DNA of 64,000 nucleotides from Paralvinella palmiformis. Its lineage: Eukaryota > Annelida > Polychaeta > Terebellida > Alvinellidae. The notes beneath the pieces were generated by a model that had not been told where the DNA came from, did no database searches, and worked only from the letters and a program-made list of their open reading frames with translations. The translations under genes were made by a program, and so were the position numbers. The stretch spans positions 124,001 through 188,000 of the forward strand of contig JAODUP010000326.1 in NCBI GenBank assembly GCA_025642065.1, read 5' to 3'. Shown in pieces: positions 50,250 to 62,358 of the stretch (position 1 is its first letter; each line of letters opens with the position of its first letter).

Positions 50250-50464
50250 CTCCGCCGTCGTCGCGACGGTCTATCCAGACCAGCCGGATAGGAACGTTCA
50301 GGATAAAAGATGGCGCTCACAAAATTTCAGTCAACAATTTAGCCGTCTCCCACCTGACCCAGTCACGCCTGAACGGCTCGAAATTTTCAAGTCAATTGTT
50401 TTGGGAACCACGTTCAAAAACCACTTTTAAATGGATGTGACATGATGTTCGCATTTATTTACTC

Positions 50465-50474
50465 AATAAATAAA
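50465..50474 (+). terminator. Polyadenylation signal, EF-hand gene
   Basis: Two overlapping AATAAA hexamers (50465-50470 and 50469-50474) lie 216 nt after the stop codon. They are the first canonical signals downstream, so transcript cleavage is expected near 50,485-50,500. Confidence 0.7.
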
Positions 50475-50490
50475 GGTACTGGGTCTAACC

Positions 50491-52629
50491 GGAAAAATGT
50501 CATTTTCTTAGATAGGTAGCTAAAGCATTTGTTACCGCGATCCTGTTCCAAATATTGTAATCCGACGTTCCCGTGCTAGTAATACTGTGTTCCGTATGAG
50601 TACTCACATTATACAACGCGTATGTTTACTTCGAGTCGGAATGACGGAGTTAGACTCCTACAGTAGAACTACGCTTAGCCAACATTCCGCCTAACCGACC
50701 ATTCCTCTATAACGATCTCATTCCTCTATAGCGGCTAGTTAGAACACGTTTTACTGTGCGGCTACTGTGTTTACCAACTGTGGCTATGTCGTGTTTACTA
50801 GGTTTAGGCATTTATATATTTAATTCCGTCACCTGATAAGAGTTTTGTTGTTGACATGCGAATGGGCAGCTGTCCAGAGACGCCCGTTAACAGACGACTG
50901 TCGCGGAACGTTGGCCGAGAGCTTCTGGGTGTACTGGCTGAGCATGCGCATGCGCGCGCCCACACACCACACACACACATTTACTCACACACACATACAC
51001 AAACGTGCAATTGACGTAATAGGTGCACATGTATAGAATACTCATAAATATCTATGTACTTCTAGGTAAGATATTCTTCTTACTTAATTACCCCACATGC
51101 ATAGCAGATTTTTATTATCTGTAAAAAAATCACAACTTTACACTCGTCTGTTTTTTTAAAACATATATTAGCTAGAACAGCCGCGTTGCCTGCTAATTGT
51201 CACGTGATACTTATATGCAAAACTCATGTCACGTGAACAAAAAGCTAGCCTATCACGTAGCTATTGATCCTTGTGTTCTAACGATTCGTCTCCTTGATCC
51301 AGTAAGAATAACTGATTGGACGTAGCAGTTTGTGTATAATCCGGCGGGTGCAACATTTACATATCTGGAGTTGAACGTTTTCTGTAGAATTCCACCAGAG
51401 TTTGTTCTCTGGATTACATATCTTTGTCCGGATGACATTCCTCTTTTGATTTTGTCGGATTTGTTTTCGTCGTCATTGTTAATCCTGAATTTCGGTGTTG
51501 TTTTTTATTAGTTTTTTTAAAAAGTGCTACCTATGTTTGTTTATACGCAGGTTAGCGCATATATGGATCTGTGGGTATGAGTGTGCGCGTTTGGATGTGT
51601 ATTTGTCTGTGCGTGTGTGCGTGCGTGCGTGTGCGCGTGCGTGTGTTATGTGTGCGCGTGTGTGGCTGCCGGAGTGATTCTGTGTTTTTTGCCCATTTGT
51701 TCAAAATTCGTAATACGCGCCATGTTCTGCGGCCCACTTCGAGCGGCAGATTGGGCGCTAGTTCTACCGTAACTCGTACAGCATTCCTACTTCTTTCCAC
51801 TTCTAAATGACGTCAGTCAATTTACCGTTTTACGACATTGTTCACGGGTCATTCGTCGTGATGTTATCGTTATTACGTGTAGGTATGTCTTCGTGGTTTA
51901 TTGACAATTTCGATGCACGGATTTTATGTGAGGACGAAAAATGCCCATTTTTTATCGTATTTACATTCTATGTCACGTTACTGCATTTAACTTATAATGT
52001 TGTTGTCTTTTATTAATCACGGCAATAAAATAGTTGAAACATAAGCAATTTATTGTTTTCGTGTCTCCTGATAATATTACAATTTATTGCGCTGGTCATC
52101 GGTACACTGTTGTTTGGTTTAGAATAACACTGTATTTGCGTGCGTGCGCGCGGGCACGTATGTGTGTGTGTGTGTGTGTGTGTGTTGTTACTCGTCAAAG
52201 CGCTAAAATATCATTTTTGGGTAATACATGAAATTTCTACCTATGATGGTTCTAGGTTAAATATATCGATTATAATTAGCACCATAATATAATATAACAC
52301 AAATAAGTATGAAATTACAGCTACCCCCCACCCCCATAAACAGATTATGACTTGAACGTAGCCACGTATTTACATTGTGTCTATCATATACACGTATACT
52401 ACATACTATTTACAAGACGTACAGTATTTTACATCAATAATTAACAATGGTAAGAAGATGAATATCCCAACAACATGACAGTATCCTGACAGAGAAATCA
52501 CATCTCTACAACATCGTACTTAATCCTCTCTCTCTCTCTCTCTCTCTCTCGTCTGTGTGTGTGTGGGGGGAAGGATATTGGTTGTTTGGTGGGGAATTTG
52601 TGCGTGGTTAGATTGGTACGTAGATGCGT

Positions 52630-52662
<33 letters not shown>

Positions 52663-54173
52663 ATAGAGAGGGGAAATTAGTGTGTGTGTGTGTGTGTGTT
52701 TGCGTGCGTGCGCGTGTGTGTATGCATGTGTGTGCGTGGGTTAATAATATTACTTAGCTGTGGTTTATACTCGATGAAACATCTACAACTCGTGGCGTTA
52801 GCGAATCCCAAAATAGCACATTCCTCACCGGAATTAATTTAATTTCGTATTCCGTCATATTATATCAAACCTTAATATGAAGAAAACAAATCCTTACTAA
52901 TACTCTAAACTAAGCTAAGCTAAAGAGCTGTTAGATGTTGTCATATAGAAATCACACAGTATCATAAATAACTAGTCATAGGTACGGGAAGAGGACTACT
53001 TCCAAAAGATATCGCGAGATGAAACATCCCCTATAGAACGGTAACACTAAGACTCGATACCACAATCTGTGGGGTCTACCACGTCAGTTACGTTATCCCT
53101 TGTGAGTGTGTTAATGAATGATACATCAAATATCAAGAATTATCTGTGGGTATCTAATATAATCAATATCTATAATGTCCACCCTACATCGATCGATTAT
53201 CTGTCATGTGACACGTCGGAAATATCAGACGACAGCGAGCTCGGTATAACAATGGAAAGTTTCAAATAGTTCGATCGTCATTATCCGATGTTTCTTTGTT
53301 GTTTTAGGTTTTTTTTAAAGTATGACAAACGTTAGGGATGGCGAAGTAAAAACACAGAATAAAACACGCAAAGTTTGATAACATAAATCACAGTGTTACT
53401 GTTAAGCTGGTCTGACATCGGTGACCTTGATGACCTTGACATTATTAACGGCACGACGGCCGAATGGCAAAATGGCGGACAACAAGAATGTGAGATGACC
53501 TGAATTGAAATCCATCAACTTCGTATCACTTCCACGCACTCAACCGGTTGATTTAGCGGTAAACGTCTACCTGGATGAACGGAATAGATTAATGTTGATT
53601 ATCGGCAGAAGATACGGGGAGTGGGGCTATATTTATTTTCAAGCATCAACCTCTCCCCTCCCCCGCCCCCTAGCTATCCTGCCGTCTTTCGGTTATGCCG
53701 TAATTAAATCTAAAGTTATGAATGTTTCATTCACCAATCTGTCAAATAAGTGTAGATTCATCTAATACGATAAGCCATTGCCATCCGAAAGAGCAGATTT
53801 ATGTGGATTTAGCGACGATCCCGAATTTTACAGGCCTAAGAACTGGGTTAGTGATGAGAAGTAAGGAATTGTGATAAGTATAAGCTCATAACCGGACTTT
53901 GAAATACTTATAGGAGATCTAATCCTGGTTTAGTATTAGAAAAGCAATTAAGATTTATTAACAAATACGGTAATATATCACCATTCACTTCATACGTCCA
54001 GAGTTGTAAACTTCTGATTTTTCGTCTAAATATAAATGGCATTTGTTTTGCTTTTTTATTTATCCGATGTTAATTCAGAGTATTACAGTCATCTAACAGA
54101 ATCTTTTAGTAGGAATTACAAGAAGAGGCATAAATGTGGTACAGAACCTACAATAAACAGGCACGCATCACAC

Positions 54174-54230
<57 letters not shown>

Positions 54231-54310
54231 GAACACACACACAGAGAGAGAGAGAAAGAGAGACGAACACACACAGAGAGACAGAGAGAGAGAGAAGAGA
54301 AGAGAGACGA

Positions 54311-54349
<39 letters not shown>

Positions 54350-54354
54350 CGAAC

Positions 54355-54388
<34 letters not shown>

Positions 54389-54396
54389 CGAACACA

Positions 54397-54444
<48 letters not shown>

Positions 54445-54824
54445 GAACACACACACACACAGAGAGAGAGAGACGAACACACACACAAAAACACAAACAC
54501 ATTGTTTAAGGTTGTATGCAAATTAGGATCTCCGAGTGAATTTCTCACATTATGTTCTATCTTCGGAAATCGCGTAATCGAAAAGATGAGCGTAAAGTCG
54601 ACAACGTTACATAATAAACAGTACAAATTCTTTATGTGTCACCGATAAGTGATGGAAAGCAGCTAGAATCGTTTTTAAATGGAGCTGTTTTGAACAGAAT
54701 AACATATAAAATAGACCACAGGCGGCAGAAAAAGCTAACTTGAAAGAGACGTAAACTAAGGTGAAGGTCGTCTGTGTTCACGGTATGGCTAGCTGACTCT
54801 TCTTAAAACATAAACACTGACACT
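50491..54824. other. Intergenic region between the two convergent genes
   Basis: Contains GT-rich stretches (51571-51665, 52140-52185, 52630-52740), a (TC)n run (about 52525-52550) and a long (GA)n/(CA)n block (54178-54495). A minus-strand ATG-led frame of 61 codons (51256-51438) looks protein-like but matches no family I know. No exon is supported. Confidence 0.55.
54178..54495 (+). repeat. (GA)n block interrupted by GACGAACACACA units
   Basis: About 320 bp of GA dinucleotides broken seven times by ACGAACACAC-type spacers, a higher-order pattern on top of the dinucleotide repeat. Confidence 0.9.
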
Positions 54825-54834
54825 TTTATTTATT
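54825..54834 (-). terminator. Candidate polyadenylation signal, receptor gene
   Basis: Overlapping AATAAA hexamers on the minus strand, 474 nt beyond the stop codon. The 3' UTR would include the SINE at 54954-55142 and a (TA)n array. A nearer non-canonical signal cannot be excluded. Confidence 0.4.
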
Positions 54835-54953
54835 TTGACAGGTTGGAGGCGGATTGTGTTCGTGAAAATAGAGTTCTGTATATGTTCCATGTACAAAATA
54901 AAAAATAATTTTATCAAGCGTAGTCGAATGATTGTGTAAATGTAGTCTTTAAA

Positions 54954-55142
54954 AATGATAATGATTGGTGTTTTACGGCCACTTTGTGCACATGTTAGGC
55001 TAAATGGGCCGAGCGACCTCCAAAGGTAATGAAGCGAAGTCAAAGATGATATACCCTTCAGATATGCCCACGCCGAGATTTGAACTCATGTGGTAGTGAT
55101 CTGTGATCCAACGCGCTACCAGTTAGACCACGGAGGCGCTCC
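54954..55142 (-). mobile_element. tRNA-derived SINE, family A, in the presumed receptor 3' UTR
   Basis: The minus strand shows box A TGGTCTAACTGG, TTCAAATC as box B, and the complete family-A body, ending at a TGATAATGATTGG tail. It is close to the copies at 25132 and 63694. Confidence 0.85.
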
Positions 55143-55211
55143 AGCCTTTAAAACAATCAAATAATAATAAGAATAACAATAATACTAATACAAATAATAA
55201 ATATTTGAAAC

Positions 55212-55250
<39 letters not shown>

Positions 55251-55307
55251 TTATTATTATTATTATTATTACATAAATACATACATAATTAGAAGAAGTT
55301 GTTCACG

Positions 55308-55461
55308 TCACCAAGGCCCGGATCTGTAGAGTTCTGTCGTTGAGTTCGTCATAATGTTTTTGTCATTATTGTGATATTTATCGTACTCATCGATGATCGA
55401 ATTCCCGCCGTTTGGTTCTCTAGCTATCGGGCGAGCGTCGTACAAATAATGTACTCTGTTT
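55308..55461 (-). CDS. Receptor exon: cytoplasmic tail and stop
   Basis: The acceptor TTTTCTTCAG joins in phase 2 to the membrane exon and gives 50 further residues ending ELYRSGPW, then TGA. It is hydrophilic with five Tyr (HYLYD, DEYDKY, ELYRS). I see no canonical ITIM or ITAM spacing. The frame, the strong acceptor and the tail-like composition support it; the other two frames hit stops within 15 codons. Confidence 0.85.
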
Positions 55462-55583
55462 CTGAAGAAAACATGCAAATATTGGTCACTAATTTGAATA
55501 AAATGGCTGATATTATCATAGCGCGCTCATAACATGGTCATAATGTCATCGTGTGTTGGCAATGACGTACACAAACATACACA

Positions 55584-55619
<36 letters not shown>

Positions 55620-55629
55620 AACACACGCG

Positions 55630-55662
<33 letters not shown>

Positions 55663-56209
55663 ACAATCAATTGCCAAAAAATGCTGAATAGGATACATTT
55701 CAACACAGATGTGTTTTCTACATCAGTTTTTGCCGCTTTTTATAATGCAGATCTCAGGCAACTGTATTGTACTTTAGCAGAAATGTATTTTTCATTTATT
55801 GTCTGGTTATATCGCCTCATACTCAAAATATATGTTAATGAAGTTTATTTTGAAGAAAGAAAAACAAACGTCGTCTGATGCATTTACCTCTTTTGAGCGA
55901 ACATAAATATTCAACAAAATGTAAAACGTGTTTTCTTTTTTTGCGAAGAATGCCAATCAACATTACAAGTTACAGGTTTACCCTTCCATGTGGCGAGGGA
56001 TTACTGGATTTCTTTTATTGGTGGTAGAATATTAACGTTATTGTAATACCATCAGAGGTGATAAACTTACCCTTTCTTGCCGAGCATGACCAGACAGTAG
56101 ATGACTACTATAAGTAATATTAATCCAAGAAGAGACATCACTATGGCTAATACTGAAACAACGGTATCATTATAGGTAAATGTATATTTTATACTAGAAT
56201 AAAATTGCC

Positions 56210-56259
<50 letters not shown>

Positions 56260-56352
56260 ACACACAGGGGGAGAGAGAGAGCGCGCGAGAGAGACAGACA
56301 GACACACAGACAGACATACACACACACACATACACACACACGTACGCACGCA

Positions 56353-56440
<88 letters not shown>

Positions 56441-56670
56441 CTGATACAAATATATGTGCAGGTATTATTTTTTAATAACAATGTTTTTAATATCCCCTTA
56501 CCCAGCTGTATTGTTGATAAATCCCCTTCACCGGATGTCGACTGACCGCTACTAGGGGGAGCCAGTGTCGTAGGTAACTCGATAGAGGTAGTGGGAGTAC
56601 TCGTGGGGAGAGGTACGTAACCAGAGCCATCTGGCGACAAAATAAATAACCACATGATTTATAATCTTGA

Positions 56671-56712
<42 letters not shown>

Positions 56713-57382
56713 TTGAAATTTGAAATTTAGTATTTAAATGTAATTCAAAGCAAATTATATAGTCAAATATCTATTATTAGATATATGAAAATTATTAGTA
56801 TATTCTGCCAATTGTGACTCATTTAGTTTGAAATGATTCCACCTGAAAGGGAACTTTATATACAAAACATTTATTTCTCATTCTAATTAATAAATGTCCA
56901 CGTAACAACAATATAGTAAGGGCGCTTTTATTATTATTATTATTTTATCATACGTGATTCTCGCTACTCCATAGATACTATAATAGATTGTATTCGTACT
57001 AAACAAATAAAGATAATTTGGCAAACGTTAATAATATTTGTCATGTCGATTCAACTAATTAACATCAACAGCACATCAATAATAAACAGTGTCAACAAAT
57101 TTGTTTTCCCGTCTACGGTTTTATGACAACAGACTGTTTATTTACAATACGATTGTTAAAACACAAAACTTCAATCAGCATTTTCCAATTAAATATTTCA
57201 TGATGTTGTTGACAGTTACTGTTGAGACCATTTTGTGTCGTTGTCGATCGTAACAGTTGAACAGGAAACTAGTTTTGAACTCGGAAGCCTGTGGGAAGTC
57301 GACTACACCGGAATTAGTTGTTGGTGTTAAATTCATTTAAATTTTTATACACTTGTTGTTCTGGAAGACATTTTAGACACTT

Positions 57383-57418
<36 letters not shown>

Positions 57419-59441
57419 CAACACGTGGATGGAAAAACCGTATTGTGTGTCTAGGTTTTAGTAATTTGACCTCATAAATAATAACTGTCAACATTATCAA
57501 TCATATAAAGATAAACAAAGAGGATGATAATCACGTAAAATATATTGATGACATAAACGTGGACATCTTCAATAGTGAGTACTGTCTCTGGATCTATAAT
57601 AAATACTGAAAACTCGACCACAAAAATATGACATAGGAAGCATAACAGACCCCCCCGACACACACACACACACACACAAACACGAACACACATAAACAGA
57701 TAAACACACACACACACATCAAATTAAGCCTACTTTGCCCATCACACATCATGGTAAACGCAGTAATAAAACTATTCGGTAGATGGCACTGCTACGTCAA
57801 TCTAGCTAATGCAGTCAAAGAGCAAAGCAAACTGATGAAAATCAACAAAATCTCAAAAAATGGAATTAACGATCTCTTCCCGATTATGACAGATTGAAAA
57901 TCAGTAGTTCCCTATATATGACGTTAATAGGGTTTATTAATATAAACATAAACGGTGATTTAGAAAGCAAAAAGCCAATATAAAATCCGTTTCTTTTCCC
58001 AAATGTAATTATTTTTAGTACTTGATTTGAAGAGGAATTTTATTAGAAAATATGGATCTTTTTGATAATTGAATATTATTATTTTTGAGAATCTGGTTAA
58101 ATGGGGAAATTAATGTCATACAGATGTTCAGACATTTATAATAGCTTTTTAAGGATTCCTTTTAAGAGTATCTTCATTTTTCTTCTTTTTTCGAAAAGGG
58201 TGGATTTGGGAACTGGCGAACTTGTTACCTGAATATTATGGGAACAAATGGTAAGCTATGGACGAATAACCTTTAGTCAAAGAAGCCCTTTAACGCAGAT
58301 GTCATACAGCGCCACACAGCGGATTAATTCCAAGGTTCTCCATTAGTTAACACCATTGACATGAAACAAACTAGACCGAGCACTCGGTGGTGTTCGATTG
58401 GGCCGCCATAACCAAACAGCGCTGACTTCCGTTCGGTGAAAAAAGCAACGTTGAAACGGCTGCGCTTCGAGTTTTGAACCTATGAATATGGGCATTTATT
58501 GTGATGTGTGCATTATATTCTGTGTGTGCAGAGAATTATATATGTAAATGTTGTTTTATTCAAGTCCGTAGATCTACTATAGTTGGGATCAAACGCCCGA
58601 GATAGGCCGGGGTTTGTCGAAAAGGTTATATATAATAATTGTTAAGCTTAATTTCCCCAAAAAACGCCTTAATCGCTATTTTAAACGTATTCCTTATACT
58701 TACCGACGAAAATATATTCCTTTTATATTACCTCCACGCCCACGGCTTATCCAACCATCGACACAACAAGAATTCACTACGTTTATAAACCTGATTTTAG
58801 CCGTCTGCGTTCCTTTTTGCCCCGACCGGAAGTTGGGACCTGTTTGCCATCAAATCGGCGGCCGTGTACTCTCTAGTTTTCTTTCAGGTCAATGGTTAAC
58901 TCAATTAAATATTATCGGGCAACAATTAAAATCTATTTGGCTCACCATAGAAAAGAAACCACCAAATTCTAAATTACATTAATATTATCACAAAGCAACT
59001 AAAACTAGAGCAGGTGTCAAATCACTAACTAAAACATACTATTTGAATTTAAAATTAAATTAAATTAAATGAATAAGCGCTAAACAAAACTGGTTGCTAG
59101 GCAAACAATATAACCGAATAAAGTAAATAAAAGCTTGTTGCTAGGCGCTAGTTGTATAACAGACTAAGTTTTTACGAAGCATACATTAAACCTGAGTACA
59201 CACTTTTCTGGGGAGCAGTTAAGGTAGTACTAGTACTGCTTTTAGGAGTACTAGTAGTACTACTGCTGGTGATAGTCGATGTAGTTGAAGTACTACTACT
59301 ACTACTTGTACTAGTACTACTACTAGTAGTAGTAGTTGTTGTTGTTGTTGCTGTAGTTGTTGTTGTTGTTCTTTTTGATGATGAACCAGGCTTTTTCGTT
59401 GTTACACCTGCCTTCACTGAGGTTACAGTAGATATAGAAAA

Positions 59442-59484
<43 letters not shown>

Positions 59485-60743
59485 AGCGTAGACGTTCTTC
59501 TTTGTTTGCTTGAAACATTCAGATAAATCACTATTTTGTTGATACTAATCCAATGAGACTGAGAAATACCTCTTGGTCAATTATTACTTGACTAATTATC
59601 AAAACATTACTAATACAAACCGCCCTGACAGATGTACGGCAACTGCCTATCGCAGTTGGCATCCGTCCACCTGTTAGACAGCGTCGCATTGAGTGTGCCA
59701 CAGGTGTCCACGCTGATCGGATTACCTGGCAGCTGGCTGGACGGAGCCCAAAAAGAAAAATTAAATGCGGCACCTGGAAGTGAAGTCAAAATATAAAATG
59801 ATGTAAAACTAACACATGTATACAAATGTATGTTGTTGTCGTTGTTGTTTCTGTTATCATGACGACGACGACAACAACAACAACACATAGAAAATGTAAT
59901 GCTGGCCAATTATTTGGTGAAATTTACATTTAAAAAATATTCTTCGCCTAAAAAATAATATAGCTTTAACTTTATTCTTGTTATTTCAGATAAAAATACA
60001 AGATGTCTTCAGTAAGACAATATCTTCAATAAGACAATATCAGTTTTCTAGCCCTATCGGCACTTCTCCCGTATTATTTCACAAGTCTATCTAATTTTGT
60101 GATTTATTTACCTGCCCCACATGGGCCTAATGACTGTTGTTCACGGTCAGTTCAAATGCGATTTTTATCAAATGTTTATCTTTTTTACTGCCCAGTAATG
60201 CCTAAATAGCGTATGCTTTTATCCCTATTATTTTATTACCCAGGTGAAGCAAACATAGAAATAATAATAATAATAATAATAATAATGAAGTATAATTTTG
60301 TTTCCAAATATAACCCCACTGGAGTCAATTGAAACTTAGATGAATTTATTGGGAAGACAAGAAGATGGAGAAGTTGTTTTGACACCGTATCTTACCTGTG
60401 GTCCACCGCCAGCCGTCGCCTTTATATAACCCAATCCAAATCTTTCTAGCGACCGGCAGACTACGCGTCGTAATATTTCGGATTATTTCGTGAGTTTCCG
60501 CTGTATCTATGGTAACCAGACGCCCGGGTCCGGGGTTTCTTAGAGACCTACATCGTTCCCTGGCCGCGTGCCAAGTGACCTTTGTCTCGTTGAGATAAAA
60601 ACATCTATTAGACGTCTCATGGTAGTAATAATAACTGGATGATGTTCCGAGGCAACTGGCTTTGGATGCAGAAACTAAAATAATATTAAAAAAAATTATT
60701 ATTATTATTATTTCATCAAAAATAAAAAAATAAATATATAAAT

Positions 60744-60805
<62 letters not shown>

Positions 60806-62299
60806 AATAACCATGACACGATTAACTCAACGTGGACATTTCTTTAATATACAATGGACAAGGACAATTCCTCACTCTACTGTTTGTTTTACGACTGACA
60901 TAACTCAACTTGTTAATTACACTCGGATTCCTTTGTGTGTTTCAGGGCTTAGGAAAACCTTTTGACCTGTCTGACATTTTGTCCTGTGTTAATGTCGTTA
61001 ATGGCGTTAACACAGGACAACATGCAGAAACGCAGGACAAATGTAGATGTAGGGAAGCTACCGAAGCGAGCACAGCGCATGCGCACGCGCGTATCTGTGT
61101 GTGTGCTAAAATACGGAAAAACAAGGATCGATTATTGTTGAATGGTGCTCGGACATTTAGATCGACGTTATAGTGACAATCGTCGGACTGGTGACGTCAC
61201 GCGTGGGCCAAGTCCGACATGTCTGTAACAATAACGTATGTCACGTGTCGGCCATGTTTACCACAACTCGAAGACACGTGGATTATTTTGACTTCCGCTA
61301 TCAGTCAAGCGACAAAAAAGTACGCCCGAACAGAAACCATTTGTGTGGCCTTAAGAGCGAAATAAAAGTTCGATTAACGGCAGTCGTCGGGCGACATGAT
61401 ACTCCAAATTACACAAAAATTATCGTCAACAAAATATACACATCTCAATATAGTTACTGAATTCCGTCCTTGGTCGAGTTCAGGTGTTTTGCGGAGGATT
61501 CGGGATTACTGCGTCACGTGACCAATTTCCCGACGGCGGTCAATTGGCAGAAGATATCGATCATTATTATGTCACTGTCCTAACTGAATCTAATTATATA
61601 TTCTCGTTTGTTAACATTATAAATGGATTATTAATATTTGGTATTATCGGTAATGTTGTTATTACATTCAACAGCGCTGCTGTTGTTGTTGTTTTTTCTT
61701 CAAACATGTTGTCCGTAAACAGTCGGGGCGGGGGGTGTCCCACTTTTGTCATGTATCTGATGGTATTAGAAGAACAATTAAAATTACTCCAAAATATACC
61801 TGGTCTGATCAGTGTCTAGGTTAAAGAAAGTATGGACTCACTGACTCGCTGGTTGACTCACTCAATCACTCACTCACTCACTCACTCACTCAGAAACACT
61901 GGAGTAAATGTCAAATATGGAGCTTTAAAACTTGGTATCTGTTGAAAGCCTAACGGGAGACGACTTGTTATGACACGAAGCATCCTAGGTAAGGACGGAT
62001 ATCCTTTATATTATGGAAGAAGGTTCAAAGCCGGACTGTGTCAGACGAATGATTCGTCTTTCACGTAGCCTCGTTACCTTTCCATGACGTTCGGCTCATT
62101 TATCCTACCGTATGCACGAAAGTGGCCGCAAAACAGCAACAATTACAGGTTTAAAAAATAAGTTTATTACCTGGGATAAGCTTAATGTAATTGGACGTCA
62201 ATTATCAAATTAATCTTGATCTATGTAAGAATAAAGTTCAAAGGCAAAACTCGTATTACTTGTGAATCATCTTCCCTGCCACTATGACAATAAAGCACA

Positions 62300-62358
<59 letters not shown>

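Noticed and set aside
55681..55878. 65-codon plus-strand ATG frame antisense within the receptor gene
   Set aside because: It lies in the intron between the tail and membrane exons, is AT-rich, has no recognised domain and no regulatory context.
58614..58982. 122-codon plus-strand open stretch
   Set aside because: It has no Met at all, starts at TTG, has no family similarity and lies in a receptor intron.
60942..61124. Possible alternative signal-peptide exon for the receptor (minus)
   Set aside because: The hydrophobic frame starts at TTG, not ATG. A phase-1 donor (AAAAG-GTTTTC) exists, but without a start codon I do not support it.
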